A DNA stretch of 64,000 bases from contig CAMHLZ010000013.1 in NCBI GenBank assembly GCA_946186125.1, positions 1 to 64,000 on the forward strand, in the 5' to 3' direction. How positions within the stretch are numbered: the first letter of the stretch is position 1; every line of letters starts with the position of its first letter. Below, in pieces: positions 36,052 through 44,900 of the stretch. Below the pieces are notes generated by a model, which did no database searches, had not been told where the DNA came from, and saw nothing but the letters and a program-made list of their open reading frames with translations. This stretch comes from an uncultured Lachnospira sp. GTDB taxonomy: Bacteria > Bacillota > Clostridia > Lachnospirales > Lachnospiraceae. Made by a program: the position numbers and the translations under genes.

Positions 36052-36651
36052 ATGGTGAAAGATGCAGAATATGAAGCCGGATTGAATAAGACTCTGAATG
36101 AAATTATAGCACACAGTATACGTGTAAGTAACCTTGCATATAACCTTGCAAAAGAATTAGAACTTACGGAAGAACAGTGTTATGATATGGCTAATGCGGG
36201 GGCACTCCATGATATTGGTAAGATAAAGCTTATGCAATATATGTACCAGGACAGTGAAATAAATTACACCTTAAAAAAGATGTATTACATGAGGATGCAT
36301 TCCGGACTGGGTTATGATATACTATGTGGCAGGGGATATTCGGAATTTGTATTAGAATCTGTCCTTCATCATCATGAAAACTATGATGGATCCGGATATC
36401 CGGATAATCTCAGGGGAGAGGACATTCCTATTGGTGCAAGAATTTTAAGAATAAGTGACGTATACTCCGCACTTACATCCGACAGAGTATATCGTGATGC
36501 ACTTGACACGGAAAGTGCAATAAAGGTGATGATTGGTGAGATAAAAAACTTCGACATGAAAATTTTTCTGGCGTTTCAGAGAGTTATTCATGAAGTAAAT
36601 ATAGATGATGGAAAGAGAAAGGAAGAATTAGGAAAATGGCTGAATCAATGA
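36052..36651 (+). CDS. Stand-alone HD-GYP-type phosphohydrolase
   Basis: A 199-residue protein that is almost only an HD-GYP domain: ALHDIGKIKL near residue 53, SVLHHHENYDGSGYP near 104, GEDIPIGARILRISDVYSAL, and TSDRVYRDAL. HD-GYP proteins are mostly cyclic di-nucleotide phosphodiesterases, but no sensor or receiver domain is attached here. Start 36052 is chosen because GGAGG at 36042 lies 5 bases upstream; a longer in-frame reading from 36016 would overlap hemZ. The stop overlaps the aspS start by 16 bases. Substrate not known. Confidence 0.82.
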   Translation: MVKDAEYEAGLNKTLNEIIAHSIRVSNLAYNLAKELELTEEQCYDMANAGALHDIGKIKLMQYMYQDSEINYTLKKMYYMRMHSGLGYDILCGRGYSEFVLESVLHHHENYDGSGYPDNLRGEDIPIGARILRISDVYSALTSDRVYRDALDTESAIKVMIGEIKNFDMKIFLAFQRVIHEVNIDDGKRKEELGKWLNQ

Positions 36652-38429
36652 AAGGGCTGAAAAGAAGTCACAGATGTACAGAGGTATCAAATAAAAATGT
36701 AGGAGACACAGTTACGGTTATGGGCTGGGTTCAGAAAAGACGTAACCTTGGAAGTCTTATTTTTGTGGATTTAAGAGACCGCTCAGGAATATTACAGATT
36801 GTATTTGATGAGAAAGATATAGGAGCAGACGGATTTGCAAAAGCAGAGACTATAAGAAATGAATTTGTTCTTGCTATTGTCGGTAAAGTTGAAAAACGTG
36901 GAGGTGCCGTTAATGAGAATTTAAAGACAGGTGATATTGAGATAAGAGCCAATTCACTCAGAATCTTATCTGAAAGTCAGACACCACCGTTCCCAGTGGA
37001 GGATAGTGAGAGTATACGAGATGAAGTAAGATTAAAATACCGTTATCTGGATTTGAGAAGACCGAGACTTCAGAAAAATCTCAAATTAAGAAGTGATGTG
37101 ACAACACTTGTCCGCTCGTTTATGGCTGAAGAAGGATTTATAGAAATTGAAACACCTATGCTAACAAAGAGCACGCCTGAGGGTGCGAGAGATTATCTTG
37201 TACCAAGTCGTGTTCATCCGGGTAATTTCTATGCGTTGCCACAGTCACCGCAGATATTTAAGCAGTTATTAATGTGTTCAGGTTTTGACAGATATCTTCA
37301 GATAACAAAATGTTTCAGGGATGAAGATTTACGTGCTGACAGGCAGCCGGAGTTTACCCAGATAGATATGGAATTATCATTTGTCGATGAGGATGATGTA
37401 ATTAATGTTAATGAGAGATTATTAAAACATTTATGGAAAAAAGTATTAGGTGTGGATATTCAGACACCATTTAAGAGATTGACATGGCAGGAAGCAATGG
37501 ACCGCTATGGTTCAGATAAGCCTGATACCAGATTTGGAATGGAATTAAAAGATGTTTCAGATATTGTAAAAGGCTGCGGCTTTGGTGTGTTTACGGGTGC
37601 ACTTGAAAATGGCGGTTCTGTAAGAGCGATTAACGCAAACGGACAGGGTTCAATGCCTAGAAAGAAGATTGATGCATTAGTTGATTTTGCAAAAGGATAC
37701 GGTGCAAAAGGACTTGCTTATGTTGCAATAAATGAAGACGGTACATTAAAATCTTCATTTGCAAAATTCATGACAGATGATGAGATGAACAGTCTTGTAG
37801 AGAGACTTGAAGGAAAGCCGGGCGATTTGCTATTTTTTGCAGCAGATAAGAATAAGATTGTATATGAAGTGCTTGGCGCATTAAGAATTGAAATTGCAAA
37901 GAATCTTGGTCTGCTTGATAAAGATACATACAATTTCCTTTGGATTACAGAATTTCCGCTTCTTGAATATTCTGAAGAAGAGAACAGATATGTTGCGATG
38001 CATCATCCGTTTACAATGCCTATGGAAGAAGACATTGAGCTTCTTGAGACTGATCCGGGAAAGGCCAGGGCAAAGGCATACGATATCGTATTAAACGGAA
38101 CAGAGCTTGGCGGAGGAAGCGTAAGAATCCATCAGGCGGATATTCAGGAGAAAATGTTTGATGTAATAGGACTTGAAAAAGAAGTTGCAGAGGAAAGATT
38201 CGGATTCCTTCTTACGGCATTTAAGTATGGTGTACCGCCTCATGCAGGACTTGCATATGGACTTGACCGTCTTGTAATGCATATGGTAAAAGAAGATAAT
38301 ATAAGAGATGTTATTGCCTTCCCTAAGGTAAAAGATGCTTCATGTCTTATGTCAGAGGCACCAAATGTAGTAGATGAAAAACAGCTTGAGGAGCTCTGCA
38401 TTAAATCACTCGCCGGAGATGAGTCATGA
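36636..38429 (+). CDS. aspS: Aspartyl-tRNA synthetase
   Basis: Charges tRNA-Asp. The 597-residue bacterial-type enzyme has an N-terminal OB-fold anticodon domain (VTVMGWVQKRRNLGSLIFVD), class II motif 1 (FIEIETPMLTKSTPEGARDY), motif 2 (FRDEDLRADRQPEFTQIDME), the GAD insertion (residues ~285-410), and motif 3 (GLAYGLDRLVMHM). Whether it also charges tRNA-Asn cannot be told from this sequence. It overlaps the upstream HD-GYP gene by 16 bases and the downstream hflX gene by 4 (ATGA), so the operon is tightly coupled. Confidence 0.97.
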   Translation: MAESMKGLKRSHRCTEVSNKNVGDTVTVMGWVQKRRNLGSLIFVDLRDRSGILQIVFDEKDIGADGFAKAETIRNEFVLAIVGKVEKRGGAVNENLKTGDIEIRANSLRILSESQTPPFPVEDSESIRDEVRLKYRYLDLRRPRLQKNLKLRSDVTTLVRSFMAEEGFIEIETPMLTKSTPEGARDYLVPSRVHPGNFYALPQSPQIFKQLLMCSGFDRYLQITKCFRDEDLRADRQPEFTQIDMELSFVDEDDVINVNERLLKHLWKKVLGVDIQTPFKRLTWQEAMDRYGSDKPDTRFGMELKDVSDIVKGCGFGVFTGALENGGSVRAINANGQGSMPRKKIDALVDFAKGYGAKGLAYVAINEDGTLKSSFAKFMTDDEMNSLVERLEGKPGDLLFFAADKNKIVYEVLGALRIEIAKNLGLLDKDTYNFLWITEFPLLEYSEEENRYVAMHHPFTMPMEEDIELLETDPGKARAKAYDIVLNGTELGGGSVRIHQADIQEKMFDVIGLEKEVAEERFGFLLTAFKYGVPPHAGLAYGLDRLVMHMVKEDNIRDVIAFPKVKDASCLMSEAPNVVDEKQLEELCIKSLAGDES

Positions 38430-39688
38430 ATCTGTACGAAAACGCACAGAACACTGAAAAGCTGATACTTGTTGGGGTATGTCTTACGGGACGGAACGGT
38501 TCAGTCAGGAAAAATGAAGCTGAAGTTGAAGAATCATTAGATGAACTGGCTGACCTTATAGAGACTGCCGGAGGAGAGACTGTCGCAAAAATCTATCAGG
38601 CAAGAGAATCCATACATCCGGGAACATATATCGGAAAAGGAAAGATAGATGAGATACGTGAACTCATTGAGCATACGGAGGCTACGGGCGTTGTATGTGA
38701 TGATGAATTATCACCGGCTCAGCTGTCAAACCTTGAACATGAATTAGACATTAAGGTTATGGACAGGACACTTATTATTCTTGATATATTTGCCGGCAGG
38801 GCAGTGACAAGGGAAGGAAAGATACAGGTTGAGCTTGCACAGTTAAGATACAGGGCTACAAGACTTGTGGGATTGAGAAACTCTTTGTCGAGACTCGGTG
38901 GAGGAATCGGAACGAGAGGTCCCGGTGAAAAGAAACTTGAGATGGACAGGCGTTTAATCAGGGAAAGAATTTCTATTCTCAAAAATGAAGTTGAGAGCAT
39001 GAAAAAGCAACGTGATGTTGCCAGAAAAAACAGAGAGAAAGCCCCTGTAACTGTAGTAGCCATAGTAGGATATACCAATGCCGGCAAGTCTACGTTTTTA
39101 AATAAACTTACGGGAGCAGGCGTGCTTGAAGAAGATAAACTCTTCGCAACGCTTGATCCTACTACCAGAAATTACCGTTTAGAAAGCGGTCAGGAGATAC
39201 TTCTTACGGATACGGTTGGATTTATACGTAAACTTCCACATCATTTGATTGATGCGTTCAGAAGTACCCTTGAAGAAGCAAAATATGCTGATATAATATT
39301 GCATGTAGTCGACAGCTCAAATTCGCAGATGGAAAAGCATATTAAGACAGTTTATGAAACACTCGATAATCTTGAAGTTGGAGATAAGCCGGTAATAACT
39401 GTATTTAATAAGCAGGATAAATCTACTGAACCGGCAGAAATGTTAAGAGATGAACGTGCGGATTATGTTATAAAAGCATCTGTAAAAACTGGAATGGGAA
39501 TTGATGAAATCCTAGGTGCAGTTGAAGAAATCATAAGAAACAAAAAGCGTTATATGACAAAGCTTTATTCTTATGAAGAAGCGGGTAAGATTCAGCAAAT
39601 CCGGAAATATGGCGAATTATTAACAGAAGAATATAGAGAAGACGGAATTTATGTCGAAGCATATGTTCCGGTTGAGTTGTCAGAATAG
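38426..39688 (+). CDS. hflX: Ribosome-associated GTPase HflX
   Basis: A 420-residue GTPase that binds the 50S subunit and can split stalled ribosomes. The N-terminal HflX domain has SIHPGTYIGKGKIDEI and the glycine-rich linker RLGGGIGTRGPGEKKLEMD. The G domain has G1 GYTNAGKST near residue 214, G2 region LDPTTRNYRL, G3 DTVGFIRKLPHHLIDAFRST, G4 NKQD and G5 KASVKTG. The start overlaps the aspS stop by 4 bases; thyA follows after 9 bases. Confidence 0.95.
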   Translation: MNLYENAQNTEKLILVGVCLTGRNGSVRKNEAEVEESLDELADLIETAGGETVAKIYQARESIHPGTYIGKGKIDEIRELIEHTEATGVVCDDELSPAQLSNLEHELDIKVMDRTLIILDIFAGRAVTREGKIQVELAQLRYRATRLVGLRNSLSRLGGGIGTRGPGEKKLEMDRRLIRERISILKNEVESMKKQRDVARKNREKAPVTVVAIVGYTNAGKSTFLNKLTGAGVLEEDKLFATLDPTTRNYRLESGQEILLTDTVGFIRKLPHHLIDAFRSTLEEAKYADIILHVVDSSNSQMEKHIKTVYETLDNLEVGDKPVITVFNKQDKSTEPAEMLRDERADYVIKASVKTGMGIDEILGAVEEIIRNKKRYMTKLYSYEEAGKIQQIRKYGELLTEEYREDGIYVEAYVPVELSE

Positions 39689-39697
39689 GAGAAAAAT

Positions 39698-40528
39698 ATG
39701 AGTTATGCAGATAAAGTATTTGTAAGCATGTGTGAGGACATACTGGAAAATGGAGTAAGCACAGAAGGCGAAAAAGTCAGACCTAAATGGGAAGACGGCT
39801 CATTCGCATATACCATAAAAAAATTTGGTGTGGTAAACAGATATGATTTGTCGAAAGAATTTCCTGCCATGACACTCAGAAGAACTGCAATTAAAAGCTG
39901 TACGGATGAAATATTATGGATATGGCAGAAAAAATCAAATAATATAAATGAACTTAACAGTCATATATGGGATTCGTGGGCTGATGAAAACGGTTCAATA
40001 GGAAAAGCCTATGGATATCAGCTTGGTGTGAAACATGAGTATAAAGAAGGACTTATGGATCAGGTTGACAGAGTACTGTTTGATTTGAAAAACAACCCAT
40101 ACAGCAGGAGAATCATGACTAATCTGTATGTACATCAGGATCTGCATGAGATGAATCTCTATCCGTGTGCTTACAGCATGACATTTAACGTTACGGGTGA
40201 CAGATTAAACGCAATATTGAACCAGAGGTCGCAGGATATTTTAACTGCCAATAACTGGAATGTTGTACAGTATGCAGTGCTTGTGCATATGATAGCGCAG
40301 GTGAGCGGACTTAAAGCAGGTGAACTCGTACATGTCATTGCGGATGCGCATATTTATGACAGACATATTCCACTTGTAAAGGAACTTATCAGCAGAGAAC
40401 AATACGAAGCACCAAAATTCTGGATTAATCCGGAGATTAAAAACTTCTATGATTTCACGGTCGATGACATAAGATTAGACAACTATGTAACAGGACCACA
40501 GATTAAAAATATACCGGTAGCAGTATAA
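39698..40528 (+). CDS. thyA: Thymidylate synthase ThyA
   Basis: Methylates dUMP to dTMP with methylene-tetrahydrofolate. At 276 residues it has normal length. The catalytic Cys is in LYPCAYSMTF near residue 157, where many ThyA proteins have PCH rather than PCA. Substrate-binding RSQDILTANNWNVVQYAVL and DAHIYDRH are conserved, as is the C-terminal region ending IKNIPVAV. The dihydrofolate produced links it to the folate genes at both ends of the window. It is the last gene of the rel operon. Confidence 0.94.
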   Translation: MSYADKVFVSMCEDILENGVSTEGEKVRPKWEDGSFAYTIKKFGVVNRYDLSKEFPAMTLRRTAIKSCTDEILWIWQKKSNNINELNSHIWDSWADENGSIGKAYGYQLGVKHEYKEGLMDQVDRVLFDLKNNPYSRRIMTNLYVHQDLHEMNLYPCAYSMTFNVTGDRLNAILNQRSQDILTANNWNVVQYAVLVHMIAQVSGLKAGELVHVIADAHIYDRHIPLVKELISREQYEAPKFWINPEIKNFYDFTVDDIRLDNYVTGPQIKNIPVAV

Positions 40529-40535
40529 ATATAAC

Positions 40536-40578
40536 CCTCATATGCATATATTATAAAAAAATGCATATGAGGTTTTTT
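40536..40578 (+). terminator. Terminator hairpin whose 3' arm holds the next ribosome site
   Basis: A perfect 12-bp stem (CCTCATATGCAT / ATGCATATGAGG) with a 13-base AT loop is followed by six T and then directly by an ATG at 40579. The GAGG that would serve as ribosome site for that ATG is the end of the 3' arm. Termination ends the rel-thyA operon, and in read-through RNA the same stem would hide the ribosome site. Confidence 0.8.
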
Positions 40579-41820
40579 ATGGATCAGAGTATTATACAAA
40601 ATGGAAGTTTACAGATAAATGTTACCGGAGGAGATAACAGGCCGGTAGAAAACGCAGATATAGAAGTATCTTATACCGGCGAATCAGGAGACGTGATTTT
40701 ACAGGAAAAAACTAATACATCGGGCAGGGTTCTTGTTGAAGATCTGGTTGCTCCTTCGATTAAACTTAGCCTTGATGAGAGTAATATTCTTCAGCCCTAT
40801 GCTGAATACACTATAAAAGTATCGGCAGAGGGATTTCAGACGATTGACATATCAGGCATTCAGGTGTTTGAAGATACATTGTCCATACAAAATGTGAAAC
40901 TTGTAACTACAGAATATGGAAATCAGGGAAGCAGTATTGTTATTCCACCACACACGCTATACGGAGATTTTCCGGAAAAAATTCCGGAAAGTGAAATAAA
41001 ACCTGTAAACGAGACAGGAGAAATTGTTCTTAGCAGAGTAGTGATACCGGAATATATCGTAGTACATGACGGTGCTCCGTCAGATACGACTGCAAAAAAC
41101 TATTACGTTAATTACAGAGATTATATTAAAAATGTTGCGTCAAGTGAAATCTATGCAACATGGCCGCGTGAAACCATTATTGCAAATGTACTTGCAATAA
41201 TGTCATTTACATTAAACAGGGTTTATACGGAATGGTATCGTAATAAGGGATATGAATTTACGATTACATCTTCGACCGCATTTGACCATAAATGGGTTTA
41301 TGGCAGAAATATTTTTTCATCCATTTCAAATATTGTTGATGATATTTTTAATCAATATTTATCAAGACCGAACGTTAAGCAGCCGATTCTTACGCAGTAC
41401 TGTGACGGAAAAAGAGTGACCTGTGACGGCTGGATGAGTCAGTGGGGGTCAAAATATCTGGGAGATAACGGATACTCAGCGATTGATATCCTTAGAAATT
41501 ACTACGGCAGCAGTATTTATATAAATAGTGCCGAACAGATATCGGGTGTTCCGTCTTCGTGGCCGGGATATAATCTTGATATAGGAAACAGTGGACAGAA
41601 GGTAAGACAGCTTCAGCAGCAGTTAAACAGTATTGCGGGTGTTTACACTTCTATTCCTAAAATAATAACGGACGGAATATATGGAGAAGAGACAAAACGT
41701 GCAGTCAGAGCATTTCAGAGGGAATTCGGGTTGCCTGCCACGGGAGTCACGGATTTTAGAACATGGTATAAAATCTCACAGATATATGTAGGCATATCGA
41801 GGATAGCAGAAAATATGTGA
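40579..41820 (+). CDS. SpoIID-like lytic transglycosylase with C-terminal peptidoglycan-binding domain
   Basis: A 413-residue protein. Residues ~1-110 look like a carboxypeptidase-regulatory/Cna-B-like beta domain (GSLQINVTGGDNRPVENADI, YTIKVSAEGFQTIDI). Residues ~155-325 resemble SpoIID: VASSEIYATWPRETI with a possible catalytic Glu near 188, ILTQYCDGKRVTCDGWMSQW, and AIDILRNYYGSSI. Residues ~337-400 are a PG_binding_1 domain (NSGQKVRQLQQQLN, GIYGEETKRAVRAFQREFGL). No signal peptide or membrane helix is seen, so export is unexplained; it may act inside a mother-cell compartment or be released by lysis. ATG 40579 is preferred over 40561, which lies in the hairpin. Confidence 0.75.
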   Translation: MDQSIIQNGSLQINVTGGDNRPVENADIEVSYTGESGDVILQEKTNTSGRVLVEDLVAPSIKLSLDESNILQPYAEYTIKVSAEGFQTIDISGIQVFEDTLSIQNVKLVTTEYGNQGSSIVIPPHTLYGDFPEKIPESEIKPVNETGEIVLSRVVIPEYIVVHDGAPSDTTAKNYYVNYRDYIKNVASSEIYATWPRETIIANVLAIMSFTLNRVYTEWYRNKGYEFTITSSTAFDHKWVYGRNIFSSISNIVDDIFNQYLSRPNVKQPILTQYCDGKRVTCDGWMSQWGSKYLGDNGYSAIDILRNYYGSSIYINSAEQISGVPSSWPGYNLDIGNSGQKVRQLQQQLNSIAGVYTSIPKIITDGIYGEETKRAVRAFQREFGLPATGVTDFRTWYKISQIYVGISRIAENM

Positions 41821-41837
41821 TAAATCTGTGATTTTTA

Positions 41838-41866
41838 TTGCATAATAAAAAGAGATATGATACAAT
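41838..41866 (+). promoter_or_regulatory. Predicted promoter of the leucine-rich/Ig-like protein gene
   Basis: TTGCAT at 41838-41843 and TACAAT at 41861-41866 are 17 bp apart. The leader that follows (about 80 bases) contains a possible 12-codon reading frame at 41893-41931 behind AAAAGGGG. Confidence 0.5.
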
Positions 41867-41955
41867 CGCACCATTAAGCTAAAAGGGGTGTGATGCATAT
41901 GAATGTAATATGTTATGTTTTAGGGTTATAAAATATGATATATTTGGAGGAAAAC

Positions 41956-44900
41956 ATGAGAAAATTAATATCGAAAAACAACTTCGTGACAGTATTTATC
42001 GTACTGGCAATCGTACTTACGATTATGAGTTTTACAAAAGCGGAGGCATCTGATTTAGGATACGGAACTCTGAATCAGGAAGGAACGGTTACATGGAGAC
42101 TTAATAACGACGGAGTACTTACCGTGGAAGGTAGTGGGACTGCGGATAGTTATAAGTCATCGAATCAGGTGCCTTGGGATACATTAAGAGATAAGATAGT
42201 AAAAGTACAAATTAATAATAATGTTACAGGGGTCAGAAATATTTCTTACTGGTTTTCGGGATGCGAGAATCTAATCTATATAAATCAACTTCCTGAAAAT
42301 ACGACCTATATGAGATACACATTTGAAAATTGCAAATCTTTAGAATCTATACCGGTTATTCCAATGAAAGTAAAGACACTTTTAAACTGCTTTAAGGGCT
42401 GTACCGCATTAAAAGAATTTCCTGAGTTTGATGTATGTATGGTAGAAAACTGGTCATATGCATTCAAAGGGTGCACGGGATTAGAATATGCGGGTTTAAT
42501 ACTTTCATATCCTGTTACTTCTGTCAAAGGGATTTTCCAGAATTGTAAAAATCTTGATGCATTAATTATCTTTAATGATACACAATGTCTTACACAGGAG
42601 AATTGTGCGAAAGCATTCTTAAATGCCGGCAGCGGTTGTGAGAAAAGAATCAGGATCATATCTGCATATATGAGTATCGATAAAGTGAAAAGTCTTCTGA
42701 ATGCATCATATGATACTGTGGATTATTGTGGAGAGGTAAAAAATCATTATCACTATAAAATAAATGCAGGAAAAAAATGTTCATATGCATATATCGATGA
42801 GACTAAAACTTTGTATATAGCGGGTAATGGAAATGTCGATATATCGGGAGTGATACCTGATTTGAAAGAATATGGGAACGGAATTAAGCATGTTGTTTTT
42901 TGCAACGGTATAAAAAATATCAGTAAAGGTACTTTGAAAAATTTAAAAGCTTTAATAGATGTATCGCTTTCCGTATTACTTGAATCTATTCCTGATGAGA
43001 TGTTTTCCGGATGTGAGATGCTTGAAAGTATCATACTTCCGTCCGGATTGAAAAGGATAGGAGAGCATGCTTTTGATGGTTGTGTGCACTTAGAAAAACT
43101 ATATATTCCTGATGGAATAGAAGAAATAAGCCCTACGGCGTTTGCAAATCTAAATGATACATTATGTCTGGAATTTTCTAACAATAATCAGATAGCATTG
43201 GCGTCAGCCAAAGAAAATAACTATCGCTACAGGATACCTGAAAAACTAACAATTGAATATACTGGAAATGTTACTGAAGGCTGTATGCTTGACAGGGAAA
43301 AATTTACCGCGATAAAGCTTGTGTATAGTGACGGTGATACGGTAGATATTCCTTTTGAAGAAATATCAGTGGAAGATTATGTTATTATGGCCGGTGATAA
43401 CACGCTTCATGCTTCATATGGTGATTTTTTGGCAGAATTTAAAGTAACCGGTGTTGAAAAAAGCGTGATACGAATAGAAGTAAACTATGACAGTAATTTA
43501 GATGAGGCGGTTGAAGGCGGAAGAATTTCATCAGATGCGTTAAGTGTGCTGGCAGAATATAACAATGGAAAGAAAGAATATTTAAAATATGGGGGAATAA
43601 CCGGAGAATCGGCACATCCTGCTGCCGGTTATTACACCGTAGATGATTATAAATTGGCATATTCGCCGACCGGAGAAGAAAATCATGTAACTGTAAGAGT
43701 TGCAATTACATCATCGTCAGATATTTCAAAAACGGCAGTTATAAATGTGACGGCAGCTAAAAAAAGTGTGACAGGAATATCTGCATATTACGCCGGAGCT
43801 GATATTACTGAGGGAATGGGTATTAATCCGGAAAATATTATTGCGTATGCGAATTTCAATAATAACACAAAAGAACGTATATTGTTTAATGGAATTTATA
43901 ATACATACAATCCGGATGATAAAAATGACTATAAAATTGTTGATCCGGCTGTAGATGTAAATGATACATATCCCGTATCACCAGAATATTCTTATTCAAT
44001 TGATTCTTACGTAATTTCAAATCAGAATAACCTTATAACTATCTGGTGTGGCGACAAATCGGCTACATTTATTGTCAGAGGCAGGAATAAACTTCCTGTA
44101 GGAATTGAGGCTGAATATGCAGCTGAGGGAATTGAAGACGGTACAGTCGATAAGCAATACGTAAAAGTATATATAAAGTATGATAATGATGACAGGGAAG
44201 AACTTGAGAAAAAAGATAACATTTCCGTAAACGAAGATATATTAATTATTGGAGATAATCATGTATGTGTGAGTTATATCGAACCATATACACGAAATAT
44301 TTATAAATGTAATATGTACGTGTCTGCCCGTGAAAAAAGGCCTGTAGAGGTGGTAAAAGCATTGCCCGCACATGGAATGGTTGTTGAGGGTGAATGGATT
44401 AATGAAACCGAGTTTAATATATCTGTACGTTATGATAACGGCCGGATATACGACAGTATAACAAAACTTAATATACCGGGGTGTTATGAAAATGGTGAAA
44501 ATATTTTACATGCAACATATATGAATCTTGACTTTGATATTAAGGTTACGGCCGAAAAATTTATTCCGGAACTTAAGGATTCAAAAGGAGATACTCCGCC
44601 GTCAGTCATTGAAAAAAACAGTAATATTAAATTGTGGATAACGGGAAATTCAGAATTATCATTGAGGGATAAAAAAATATTTTGGTATAGCAGCAATCCT
44701 GATGTTATATCTGTGTCAGATACGGGAATGCTTACTGCAAACGGATACGGAACTGCAGTAATAACAGCGGTAATTAACGGTGTGGAAGTAAAGTATGAAA
44801 TAGAGGTAAAAATGCCGGAAATAAAATCCGTGTATGCTGAATATGAAGGTGAAGTACTAGAAGGTACTGAAATCTTAAAAGACAATATTACAGTATTTCT

